In this document: positions 34,690 to 42,628 of the stretch, one piece after another | Layout: each line of letters starts with the position of its first letter | How positions within the stretch are numbered: position 1 is the first letter of the stretch | Assembly: GCF_003855155.1 (NCBI RefSeq) | Contig: NZ_CP034073.1 | Coordinates: forward strand, 3,720,001-3,784,000 | DNA length: 64,000 bases | DNA from: Shewanella psychromarinicola | Lineage (GTDB): Bacteria; Pseudomonadota; Gammaproteobacteria; Enterobacterales; Shewanellaceae | Reading direction: 5' to 3' | Translations under genes and position numbers: made by a program | The notes under the pieces: generated by a model | What the model was told of the DNA's origin: nothing | Databases searched by the model: none | What the model saw: the letters and a program-made list of their open reading frames with translations, nothing else

Positions 34690-35650
34690 CTGAGTCAGTT
34701 TTGGCTTATTCTTATAGTATAAATCAAGACTAGAAGTGAGATTTGCTATGAAAATGCCTGAAACGAGTTTTTTTGAATGGCAACGTCAATTCAGCGCTGA
34801 AATTGATTGCTTAAATCACATTAAGAAAATGAGATGGCCTAATGGTTTTGTTTGCCCTAGATGCTCTTGTGAGCATGCCTATGAGCTTACAACCCGCAAT
34901 GTATATGAATGCAGTCAATGTCATAAACAAACATCGGTCACAGCAGACACATTATTCCACGGTAGCCGTATTCCTATCACTAAGTGGTTTTGGGCAATCT
35001 ACTTTTTAGGCTCAGATAAAGGCAGTATTTCAGCATTAAGATTGAGCAAGCACATTGAAGTTAATTGGCGAACGGCACGTTTGATATTAAGTAAGCTGAG
35101 AACGGCTATGGGCCATAGAGACAGCTTATATAGACTGTCAGGCGTTATTGAAATTGATGATGCGTTAGTGGGTGGCAGAAGGAAGGGCAAGCGTGGACGT
35201 GGAGCAGAAGGTAAAACACCTGTTTTAGTTGCCGTTGAAAGCAAAGGAAAAAGAGCTGGATTTATTGCTATGCAGGCTGTGAATAGCGTTTGCCATGATA
35301 GTGTTGAAAAGTTCGTTGCCAAACACTTAACGAGACAGCAAAAAGTGCATACAGACGGCTTACCTGCGTTGAACATTATAGATAAGACTCAACAACATGA
35401 AGCGAGGGTTACCCCCAGTGAGCTTGTTGATGAATGGCTGCCTTGGGTTCATATTGCCATTGGTAACTTAAAGGCATTTTTACTTGGGACATTTCATGGT
35501 GTTTCAGGAAAGTACCTACAAGAATACCTGAGCGAGTTCTGTTATCGGTTCAATCGTAGACAAATGGAAAGAGAAATACCTAACAGATTGTTAAATTTGG
35601 CAATAATTCACACGCCAATACATTCTTACTGAGCCAACTGCATAGGCATT
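34677..35650 (+). mobile_element. IS1595-family insertion sequence (974 bp)
   Basis: The element is bounded by imperfect inverted repeats (left end CATGCCTATGCATCTGAG, right end read inward AATGCCTATGCAGTTGGC) and an 8-bp direct duplication ATTAATAA on both sides. It carries one transposase gene. It interrupts the copA-cupredoxin junction of the copper operon at the cupredoxin start codon. Intact ends and an open transposase frame suggest recent insertion. Confidence 0.88.
34748..35632 (+). CDS. IS1595-family transposase
   Basis: The roughly 294-residue protein has an N-terminal zinc-ribbon (CPRC and CSQC pairs near residues 35-62 of the reading frame), a helix-turn-helix region and an ISXO2-like DDE domain with VIEIDDALVGGRRKGKRGRG, then KVHTDGLPALN, and a C-terminal FCYRFNRRQ. 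This is the standard IS1595 layout. The ATG at 34748 is preferred, with AGTGAG about 8 nt upstream; a GTG at 34736 is possible. The frame is intact. Confidence 0.92.
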   Translation: MKMPETSFFEWQRQFSAEIDCLNHIKKMRWPNGFVCPRCSCEHAYELTTRNVYECSQCHKQTSVTADTLFHGSRIPITKWFWAIYFLGSDKGSISALRLSKHIEVNWRTARLILSKLRTAMGHRDSLYRLSGVIEIDDALVGGRRKGKRGRGAEGKTPVLVAVESKGKRAGFIAMQAVNSVCHDSVEKFVAKHLTRQQKVHTDGLPALNIIDKTQQHEARVTPSELVDEWLPWVHIAIGNLKAFLLGTFHGVSGKYLQEYLSEFCYRFNRRQMEREIPNRLLNLAIIHTPIHSY

Positions 35651-35658
35651 ATTAATAA
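35651..35658. repeat. Target-site duplication (right), ATTAATAA
   Basis: Exact copy of 34669-34676 on the far side of the IS. Its sequence, with TCATATTGGGCC to its right, preserves the original ribosome site and start region of the cupredoxin gene on the minus strand. Confidence 0.8.
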
Positions 35659-35672
35659 TCATATTGGGCCTC

Positions 35673-37919
35673 TTAGTGTTCTTTAGCTTTAAATAAACGT
35701 AATCGATTCGCGTTACTCACTACGGTAAGCGATGAGAAAGCCATGGCAGCACCTGCAATCACTGGATTTAACAAAATACCAAATACCGGATAAAGCACTC
35801 CTGCCGCTAAGGGAATACCCGCAGCGTTATAAATAAATGCCCCAAACAAGTTTTGTTTAATGTTGCGCAGCGTTGCTTTACTAATAGCAATGGCATCGGC
35901 TAATCCATGAAGTGAACCGCGCATTAAGGTGATATCGGCACTTTCTATCGCGACATCGGTGCCCGTACCAATCGCGAACCCAACATCGGCTAACGCCAAC
36001 GCTGGCGCGTCGTTAATCCCATCACCTGTCATACCAACCACTTCATTGTGACGTTGAAGTTCGGCCACTTTATTGGCTTTATCTTCAGGCATCACTTCGG
36101 CGAAAAAGTCATCAATACCCACTTTTTTAGCCACTGCAGCTGCGGTCGCTTTATTATCACCAGTTAACATAATCACTTTAATGCCATTACGTTTAAGTCT
36201 CGCGATAGCAGCCACCGAATCCGGTTTTATAGGATCTGATACGGCTATAATGGCAAGCAGCTGCCCTGCAAGCGCCAAATACATAGGTGTTTTAGCCTCT
36301 TCTGCTAATACTTGGGCCTTAGCTTCATTAAAACCAATATCAATATTTTTGTCTTGCATCAGTTTTTGATTACCAAACAGTAATATTTCCCCATCCACCG
36401 TGGCTTCAACACCTTTACCCGAAATGGCATTAAAGTGCTCTGTTTTAGTCATTTCAATTGCTCTGGCATTGGCACTTTCAACAATGGCTTGCGCTAGTGG
36501 GTGTTCTGAGTGACTTTCAATCCCAGCAGCCAATGATAATACCTGCTCTTCGCTGTCGGTATTGACGAGAATAATATCGGTGACTTGGGGTTTACCTTCG
36601 GTAATGGTGCCCGTTTTATCTAAAATCATTGCAGTGATTTTTGACGCTGTTTGCAATGCTTCACCGTTACGAATAAGCACGCCCGATTCAGCGGCCTTAC
36701 CCACGCCTACCATTACAGACATTGGCGTGGCTAACCCTAGCGCGCAAGGACAAGCAATAATTAATACCGTTGTTGCGGAAACAATTGCAAATACGGTCGA
36801 TGGCTCTGGTCCAAAGTTAAACCACACCATGGCACTAACAATGGCGATGATCATAATGGCTGGCACAAAGTAAGCCGATATCACATCAGCCAAACGGCCA
36901 ATTGGTGGTTTAGAGTTTTGTGCGCGCTTGACCATATTGATGATTTGCGCCAATGCCGTATCTTTACCGACTCGAGTGGCTTTAAATATGATTGAGCCTG
37001 ACTTATTTAAGGTACCAGTGACTACATCGTCATCAACTCTTTTTTCAACGGGCATTGGTTCACCGGTTAACATTGACTCATCAATGGTACTTTTACCGTC
37101 AATAACCACACCATCTACTGGAATTTTTTCGCCTGGACGTACTCTAACGTGATCGTTGAGTAATACATTGGCAATATCGATATCGACATCTTTTCCATCT
37201 CGGATAACTCTAGCTGTTTTGGCTTGCAGGCCAATAAGACGCTTAATGGCTTCAGAGGTTTTACCGCGCGCTTTAACTTCTAGCGCCAAGCCTAAATTAA
37301 TTAAACCAATAATCATTGCGGTAGCTTCAAAGTAAACATGCCTTGCCATCTCGGGGAACCATTCAGGAAATCCAACAATAAGCATTGAATATATCCAAGC
37401 CGTACCCGTACCTAATGCAATAAGGGTATCCATATTAGCGTTATGGTTTAAAAATGATTTCCATGCGCCGATATAAAAATGCCTACCAGATATCAGCATG
37501 ATTGCCAGTGTAACGACACCAACGGATCCCCACGCCATTTGCTCAACAGGGGTTGTCACCGTCATTTCACCGATGAAAAGTCCATAAATCATCAGTGGAA
37601 TACCAACAGACAACGCTATAATGGTATGGCGCAATAAACTTTTATAATAGTGTAAATCGGCCTGTTCTTTTTCATCCATGGCATCTTCTGCTGAATCAGC
37701 CTGTATTTGTGTCGCGTTGTAACCGGCACTTTCTACCGCTTTTATCATCAACTCAGCAGAAGCTTGACCAGTAACAAGTACCGTTCTGTCGGCAAAATTC
37801 ATGTCTGCCGAATCAACACCGTCGACGGCTTTAATCGCTTTTTCAATTTTGCCAACACAACTGGCGCAACCGGCGCCGAGGATATTGAGTTGCATAGGCG
37901 AGTTTGTTTTTTGATTCAT
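35673..37919 (-). CDS. copA: CopA-type Cu(I)-exporting P1B ATPase
   Basis: The 748-residue ATPase has one N-terminal heavy-metal domain with the metal pair C18/C21 ([10 protein letters not shown]), eight membrane helices, the intramembrane C390-P-C392 motif, phosphorylated D434 in DKTGT, SEHPLA of the nucleotide domain and [10 protein letters not shown]. The membrane metal site is of the Cu(I)/Ag(I) type. It pumps cytoplasmic Cu(I) to the periplasm, where Cus, Cop and bufferin proteins can take over. The start shares one base with the stop of the upstream merR gene (TAATG), and the cupredoxin gene originally followed 15 bp downstream. Confidence 0.95.
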   Translation of the reverse strand: MNQKTNSPMQLNILGAGCASCVGKIEKAIKAVDGVDSADMNFADRTVLVTGQASAELMIKAVESAGYNATQIQADSAEDAMDEKEQADLHYYKSLLRHTIIALSVGIPLMIYGLFIGEMTVTTPVEQMAWGSVGVVTLAIMLISGRHFYIGAWKSFLNHNANMDTLIALGTGTAWIYSMLIVGFPEWFPEMARHVYFEATAMIIGLINLGLALEVKARGKTSEAIKRLIGLQAKTARVIRDGKDVDIDIANVLLNDHVRVRPGEKIPVDGVVIDGKSTIDESMLTGEPMPVEKRVDDDVVTGTLNKSGSIIFKATRVGKDTALAQIINMVKRAQNSKPPIGRLADVISAYFVPAIMIIAIVSAMVWFNFGPEPSTVFAIVSATTVLIIACPCALGLATPMSVMVGVGKAAESGVLIRNGEALQTASKITAMILDKTGTITEGKPQVTDIILVNTDSEEQVLSLAAGIESHSEHPLAQAIVESANARAIEMTKTEHFNAISGKGVEATVDGEILLFGNQKLMQDKNIDIGFNEAKAQVLAEEAKTPMYLALAGQLLAIIAVSDPIKPDSVAAIARLKRNGIKVIMLTGDNKATAAAVAKKVGIDDFFAEVMPEDKANKVAELQRHNEVVGMTGDGINDAPALALADVGFAIGTGTDVAIESADITLMRGSLHGLADAIAISKATLRNIKQNLFGAFIYNAAGIPLAAGVLYPVFGILLNPVIAGAAMAFSSLTVVSNANRLRLFKAKEH

Positions 37920-38389
37920 TACTTAACCTCCTTTGACGTTAATTTCATCTTGTCCTGCTGAGTAGCGGTTACTGTGGTGCTTTCCGCTTGATTTGTCGCC
38001 TCAATTAAATTACAAACCATATTTCCTGTGGGCAAGTTGTCTGGCATGGTTGACCATTCTTCAACGGCCTCTGAAAGCCTAGTTCTTAATTTGACCATTT
38101 CATTAAATTGTTTTTCTGTTTCAGCCAATTTTTGTTTTACTAGCGCTCGTACAAGTTGACATGCACTTTCGCCATGATCGGTTTTGGAAAAAATCACTTT
38201 GATTTCTTCAACGGAAAAGCCAAGCGTGCGAGCACTTAAGATAAATTGCATTCGAGACTTATTTTTATGGTCATATATTTTATAACCATTAACAGGAGAT
38301 TTATTTGGATTAAGTAATCCGACACGAGTGTAAAAGCGCACTGTGTCGGCGGTGATACCTAATTCATTAGCAAGTTGATTCACTTTCAT
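37919..38389 (-). CDS. MerR-family metal-responsive regulator of copA
   Basis: The 156-residue protein has a MerR winged helix (1-70: [14 protein letters not shown], then NGYKIYD) and a long dimerisation helix. Unlike CueR, which has Ser at 77 and C112/C120 as Cu(I) ligands, it has C77 (GESACQ) and only one later cysteine, C126 (NMVCNL). C77 is typical of divalent-metal sensors of the family. The start has an excellent AGGAGG site 5 nt upstream. It is the first gene of an operon with copA (TAATG overlap), and the operon promoter has the long spacer typical of MerR control, so autoregulation is expected. Confidence 0.9.
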   Translation of the reverse strand: MKVNQLANELGITADTVRFYTRVGLLNPNKSPVNGYKIYDHKNKSRMQFILSARTLGFSVEEIKVIFSKTDHGESACQLVRALVKQKLAETEKQFNEMVKLRTRLSEAVEEWSTMPDNLPTGNMVCNLIEATNQAESTTVTATQQDKMKLTSKEVK

Positions 38390-38429
38390 ACTGCCTCCTA
38401 AAGCAAACGTTAATCGTTACGATAGTTTG

Positions 38430-38460
38430 ACTATAAACCTATGTCTTACACACAGGTCAA
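38430..38460 (-). promoter_or_regulatory. MerR-type promoter with 19-bp spacer upstream of merR-copA
   Basis: On the minus strand TTGACC (-35) and TATAGT (-10) are separated by 19 bp. The spacer contains the dyad ACCT...AGGT (ACCTGTGTGTAAGACATAGGT). Overlong spacers with such a dyad are the hallmark of promoters that MerR regulators distort and activate. It lies about 40-70 bp upstream of the merR start. Confidence 0.8.
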
Positions 38461-38477
38461 GCAGGTTTTGAATATTA

Positions 38478-38512
38478 AAATAATAGGGCACATTTTGAGT
38501 GCCCTATTATTT
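38478..38512 (-). terminator. Strong hairpin terminator after DUF2057 gene
   Basis: AAATAATAGGGCAC (38478-38491) and GTGCCCTATTATTT (38499-38512) form a perfect 14-bp stem with a 7-nt loop. It starts 5 bp beyond the stop of the gene at 38518 and separates it from the merR-copA promoter. Confidence 0.85.
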
Positions 38513-38517
38513 AACGG

Positions 38518-38952
38518 TTACTGCTGCATCATTTTACTATGTTGTTTCATGATGATAGCCATTAACTCTTCGTGATTAACTAACTTGACGGTTTCACCTT
38601 TTATATTGGCGCGATCTAATGTTATCAGGGGTGATTTGATAAAGTTCTTTGCACTGGTGGAGGACAGAACCTCTTTTGTTTTCACTTGAATATCTTCATC
38701 TTTAGCCAGATTATAGATCCAATATAGTGCATCTGATTTAATGATATCAGTATCATCTACCCCAGGTCTGAACACGTCATAATACTGTATTTGAATTAAA
38801 TGTTGACCAGGTGCAATGTCTATTTGGCTCTTGTTTTGTAAGGTTTTACCATCGACCGCAGTAAAAATTAAATTGTCAGGTAATGAGATAGTTGCAGCCA
38901 TTGATACTGAGCTGACGATAGAGAGAAGTGAAATAGCAATAAATTTTTTCAT
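38518..38952 (-). CDS. Exported DUF2057 (YccT-like) protein
   Basis: The 144-residue product has a signal peptide (1-19, cleavage after SMA) and begins ATISLPDNLIFTAVDGK, the usual DUF2057 start, with APGQHLIQIQYYDVF further on. It is shorter than typical YccT proteins of about 220 residues. Function is unknown; family members are periplasmic and often lie near stress or envelope genes. It ends in an acidic/Met tail (IIMKQHSKMMQQ). It has its own terminator, and GGAG lies upstream of the start. Confidence 0.8.
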   Translation of the reverse strand: MKKFIAISLLSIVSSVSMAATISLPDNLIFTAVDGKTLQNKSQIDIAPGQHLIQIQYYDVFRPGVDDTDIIKSDALYWIYNLAKDEDIQVKTKEVLSSTSAKNFIKSPLITLDRANIKGETVKLVNHEELMAIIMKQHSKMMQQ

Positions 38953-39038
38953 GATGAACTCCGTTAAGTGTTGATGCTGTTAATTACAGCAACAATAATC
39001 TTTATAAATTAATGTGGGTGACTAATTTGAATAAAGAA

Positions 39039-39419
39039 TTACGCTATCGGAGGTGGATTTTGGTTTGTTAGAGTGGTAGGTGTTGATACCCATAAAGCTA
39101 GGCTAACTTTGGCGCCAGTTAACCGTATAGCGGTAAGCTCTTCGCCCGAAAACAACATAAAAGCATGAGCTATGGCATGGCAATGACTAATGCATTGACT
39201 TATGCATTGACTTATATTGTCTGAACAACAGTTATCGTTGTGAACGTAATTGTCGCAGTCGATGTCTATCATGGTTGATGGGTGCAGATTGCTCGATTGC
39301 GAGCCTGACATAGTCATTTCAGTAGACATAGTCATTTCGTTAGACATAGCATAGCTAGGCATAAACAGTTGCCCTACTAGTGATAATATAATCGCTATAT
39401 TTAACAAAATTTTTAGCAT
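39039..39419 (-). CDS. Small exported Cys/His/Met-rich protein, paralogue 3 (diverged)
   Basis: The 126-residue product has a signal peptide (about 1-24, cleavage near SYA), then Met-rich repeats (MSNEMTMSTEMTMS), a Cys/His cluster (DNCCSDNISQCISQCISHCH) and a C-terminus ending NQNPPPIA. The layout (signal, Met-rich part, CC-led cluster, hydrophobic segment, PP-I end) parallels the proteins at 25814-26179 and 33470-33868, although direct similarity is low. The repeated units ISQC/ISHC suggest local expansion. A periplasmic copper-binding role is inferred from composition and location. Confidence 0.65.
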   Translation of the reverse strand: MLKILLNIAIILSLVGQLFMPSYAMSNEMTMSTEMTMSGSQSSNLHPSTMIDIDCDNYVHNDNCCSDNISQCISQCISHCHAIAHAFMLFSGEELTAIRLTGAKVSLALWVSTPTTLTNQNPPPIA

Positions 39420-39890
39420 ACATGATGTCCACTAAACTAAGAGGCTTTTACTATAACAATGTTGTAGTTAAATTTATACGACTGATGCAACACTTATCAA
39501 TAATATGATGCCTAGTTATTTATTAAAGAAGTAAGTAGTACGTCAATACGAGCACTATCAGAGATCGCCTCTATGCCCTTAAAACGGTCATATCATGCTA
39601 TTACTCAGGCTAACGCTTGTTCATAAACACTTTTCTATAAACACATTCTATTGTTTGCACTTGAGACAGCCTATTTCATCTTGTCGTGGGTATATTGTGA
39701 TAACAAATGTCATTGTGTATGCTGCAAGCCTGTAGTTAACATTATTATAACTATTTGGCTGCCATTATTTGATCCTGCTCAGCAAAGATTTATTTCATTT
39801 ACAATTTAGTCTTAAATGGCAATGTAACCTAACGATCACTGCTGTTAATGTTTATTAGCATTCGATCTATAACAAAAATAAGGTCCACAA
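39420..39890. other. Intergenic stretch at the right edge of the copper island
   Basis: About 470 bp between divergent genes (small Cys-rich protein, leftward; hydrolase, rightward). It should hold both promoters. No RNA, repeat or clear operator was recognised. Confidence 0.4.
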
Positions 39891-40856
39891 ATGTTCGGAT
39901 TGTTGAAATATTTTTTATATCTGTTGTTGGTACTTTTAGCCTGCCTGGCAATTTTTATTTATCTTAATCAAGCGCCGGACAAGTCAGTGGCAGAGCTGAG
40001 TCAACGCTGGGCTCAACCCCCCTCGCAGTTTGTTAATATTGCAGGGATGAATATTCACTTAAGAGATGAAGGGTCAAAGTCTGATCTAGAACCCATAGTG
40101 TTAATCCATGGCACGAGTGCGTCTTTACATACTTGGGATGGTTGGGTAGACGCATTAAAAGGACAACGCAGAGTCATTCGTTTCGACTTACCGGGATTTG
40201 GATTGACTGGGCCCGATCCTGACAATAATTACAGCATTGAACATTACGCTGATGTCGTTGCTGCAGTGCTCGATGAATTAAAGATACAAAAATGCGTCTT
40301 AGCGGGTAACTCTTTAGGGGGTTATGTATCTTGGGCGACCGCGGTTCGGTATCCACAAAGAGTGTCGAAATTAGTGTTGGTTGATTCCAGTGGATACCCT
40401 TTTGAACCAGAATCGGTACCACTGGCATTTACATTATCACAAAATCCGCTAACCAGTGTGTTGTTAAAAAATGTGTTACCTAAATCACTGGTCGCTCGCA
40501 GTGTTAAGAATGTCTACGGTAACCCTGATTTGGTCAGCGATGAATTAGTTGACCGATATTACGAACTATCACTTCGACAAGGTAATCGTGACGCCTTGAA
40601 AGCGCGCTTTAAACAAACATTACCAGGACTTTTGGTGGATAAGATTAACACCATTGATGTACCAACATTGATAATATGGGGAGCCAAAGACAAGTTAATT
40701 CCGCCTAAGTATGGCACCCAGTTTAATCACGATATAGCCAACAGCGAGCTGGTTGTATTTGATGAGTTAGGCCATGTACCTCATGAGGAAGATCCGCAAT
40801 CAACGGTATTAATAGTTAAACAATTCTTGCAAGAACATAAGCCGGATCAATCTTAG
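39891..40856 (+). CDS. Alpha/beta hydrolase, membrane-anchored
   Basis: The 321-residue protein has an N-terminal hydrophobic anchor (about 4-23) and an alpha/beta-hydrolase fold. The oxyanion motif is HGTSAS near 74-79. The catalytic triad is visible: S141 (GNSLGG elbow), D267 (WGAKDKLIP) and H295 (LGHVPHEEDP). It resembles the haloperoxidase/lipase-like group; the substrate cannot be inferred. It is monocistronic, and its start follows AAGGTCCAC. Confidence 0.88.
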   Translation: MFGLLKYFLYLLLVLLACLAIFIYLNQAPDKSVAELSQRWAQPPSQFVNIAGMNIHLRDEGSKSDLEPIVLIHGTSASLHTWDGWVDALKGQRRVIRFDLPGFGLTGPDPDNNYSIEHYADVVAAVLDELKIQKCVLAGNSLGGYVSWATAVRYPQRVSKLVLVDSSGYPFEPESVPLAFTLSQNPLTSVLLKNVLPKSLVARSVKNVYGNPDLVSDELVDRYYELSLRQGNRDALKARFKQTLPGLLVDKINTIDVPTLIIWGAKDKLIPPKYGTQFNHDIANSELVVFDELGHVPHEEDPQSTVLIVKQFLQEHKPDQS

Positions 40857-41112
40857 GGTAAGTGCACAATATGGTTCACACTCTCTGTTACCAGAATCGA
40901 TTTAATTCTCGGTGTTAGTTATCGCTCTTAAGCGTCTGAATTTCTAAGGACACTATTCATATGTCATGGCTATTGTGGCTCAGATAATATTAGAGGCAAC
41001 CACGGTCATATGACCAAAACAGCTATTTTATCTTGTTAGGCATCACTTTTGTCGCTCACCTACCCTCCAATTATCCACTGTCGTTATTTCCTCGTTGGCT
41101 TCACCTCGTCTG

Positions 41113-41129
41113 TTCATAATCTTTCACAT
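41113..41129 (+). promoter_or_regulatory. Putative TorR box upstream of torECAD
   Basis: TTCATAATCTTTCACAT lies about 100 bp before torE. It differs at one position from a site upstream of torF (52022-52038, minus strand) and at two from a site upstream of torR (51016-51032). The first part with preceding bases, CTGTTCATAA, matches 9 of 10 positions of the known E. coli tor box CTGTTCATAT. Confidence 0.7.
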
Positions 41130-41226
41130 ATTGTCTGCGTTCATTCATCTACAGTCTGAGTGCCATTAACAATTGTTATCTAATATAGCTGGCATCAGCA
41201 AAGGTAATTATTTAAGTGAGCACATT

Positions 41227-41397
41227 ATGACAACAAAAGATTTAGCAGAACCCCCTAGAAAAGTGAAATCTAAGGAGTTAAAGGTACTTGGATTTATCAT
41301 TTTTTTACTCTTTCCAATCATCACAATCACCAGCATTAGCGCTTACGGTTTTGTCATTTGGATGATCCAAGCATTTGGTGGCGTTGTCGCACACTAA
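41227..41397 (+). CDS. torE: TorE, small membrane protein of the TMAO reductase operon
   Basis: The 56-residue product has a charged N-terminus and one membrane helix (about 20-48, LKVLGFIIFLLFPIITITSI). Small TorE/NapE proteins of this type precede torC in Shewanella; their exact role is unclear. The ATG at 41227 is chosen because the family starts with a short polar segment (MTTKDLAEPP); the frame is open upstream to 41173 without support. It is 40 bp upstream of torC and first in torECAD. Confidence 0.88.
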   Translation: MTTKDLAEPPRKVKSKELKVLGFIIFLLFPIITITSISAYGFVIWMIQAFGGVVAH

Positions 41398-41437
41398 TCC
41401 TCGAAAATCATGAGTCAATCTTATTAGGGATGCTGTT

Positions 41438-42616
41438 ATGAAATGGTTTATCAACATTTGGCGAACACTTAACCAACCAGCCAAATATCTTACCTTAGGC
41501 ACAATTAGCCTATCGGCTTTTTTGATGGGCATTATTTTCTGGGGTGGTTTTAATACTGCACTAGAACTGACCAACACAGAAGAATTCTGTATCAGCTGCC
41601 ATAGTATGGAAAGCAAGCCATACCAAGAACTGCAGCAAACCGTGCATTGGTCAAATCACTCTGGTGTTCGTGCCACTTGTCCAGACTGTCACGTGCCCCA
41701 TAACTGGAGCCGTAAAATTGGTCGAAAAATTGAAGCTTCTCATGATATGTGGGGCTGGTTAATGCAAACGGTTAATACCGAAGAAAAGTTTGAAGCAAAA
41801 CGCCTAGAAATGGCTAGCCGAGAGTGGAAACGCTTCGATCGGGATGATTCATTAGCCTGCAAAAATTGTCATAACTACGACTCTATGAATTGGGGTGACA
41901 TGTCAAAGCTGGCTCAAAAGCAAATGAAACGAGCCGCTGAGATCAATCAAAGTTGTGTTGATTGCCATAAAGGCATTGCGCACAAGCTTCCTGATATGGG
42001 GACTGCGCGCGCACCTGAACTCATTGCACAAGTCGGATCTGGCGAAACTGGTCTTGTTGTTGGTGCTCAGTACTTTACCGCCTTGACCAAACCGCTTTAT
42101 TTTAATCAAAATACAGATGTTGAAGCAGGCACATTAAACATTGCCACTAAAGTGACGGTACTTGAAACCAATGGCAGTCGTGTACAAGTTGGTATTAATG
42201 GTTGGCGTAAAAACATTGGTGCTGGTCGAGTAATTTATTTCGATTTCGGTCTTAATATTCTGTCTGCTCAACTCACAAAAGCTGCGGCGTTGGAAGATGG
42301 CGTAATGGAGGTCTTCGAAGAAAAACAAGATCCGATGACGGGGTTAACCTGGCAACGTGTTGAAGCCAAAATTTGGACCGACTCAGACTATCTTGTCAAC
42401 GATTTACAGCCACTTTGGGACTATGCACGGGATACCTATACTAGCAGTTGTAGTGTTTGCCATACCCAGCCGGCAGAAGCACACTTTGATGCCAATAGTT
42501 GGCCAGGCATGTTTCAAGGCATGATTGCGTTCGTCAACATGGATCAAGATACTCAAGCGCTTGTACAAAAGTACTTACAAGAGCATTCATCTACTTTCGA
42601 TAAGTCAGCGCATTAA
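41438..42616 (+). CDS. torC: TorC, pentahaem c-type cytochrome
   Basis: The 392-residue protein is a NapC/NirT-type cytochrome with an N-terminal membrane anchor (about 18-38). Four haem motifs lie in the N-terminal domain (C51 CISCH, CPDCH, CKNCH, CVDCH) and a fifth, CSVCH, in the TorC-specific C-terminal domain. It takes electrons from menaquinol and passes them to TorA in the periplasm; in E. coli it also signals apo-state to TorS. It sits between torE and torA (12 bp gap). Confidence 0.96.
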   Translation: MKWFINIWRTLNQPAKYLTLGTISLSAFLMGIIFWGGFNTALELTNTEEFCISCHSMESKPYQELQQTVHWSNHSGVRATCPDCHVPHNWSRKIGRKIEASHDMWGWLMQTVNTEEKFEAKRLEMASREWKRFDRDDSLACKNCHNYDSMNWGDMSKLAQKQMKRAAEINQSCVDCHKGIAHKLPDMGTARAPELIAQVGSGETGLVVGAQYFTALTKPLYFNQNTDVEAGTLNIATKVTVLETNGSRVQVGINGWRKNIGAGRVIYFDFGLNILSAQLTKAAALEDGVMEVFEEKQDPMTGLTWQRVEAKIWTDSDYLVNDLQPLWDYARDTYTSSCSVCHTQPAEAHFDANSWPGMFQGMIAFVNMDQDTQALVQKYLQEHSSTFDKSAH

Positions 42617-42628
42617 TAGGATATCATC

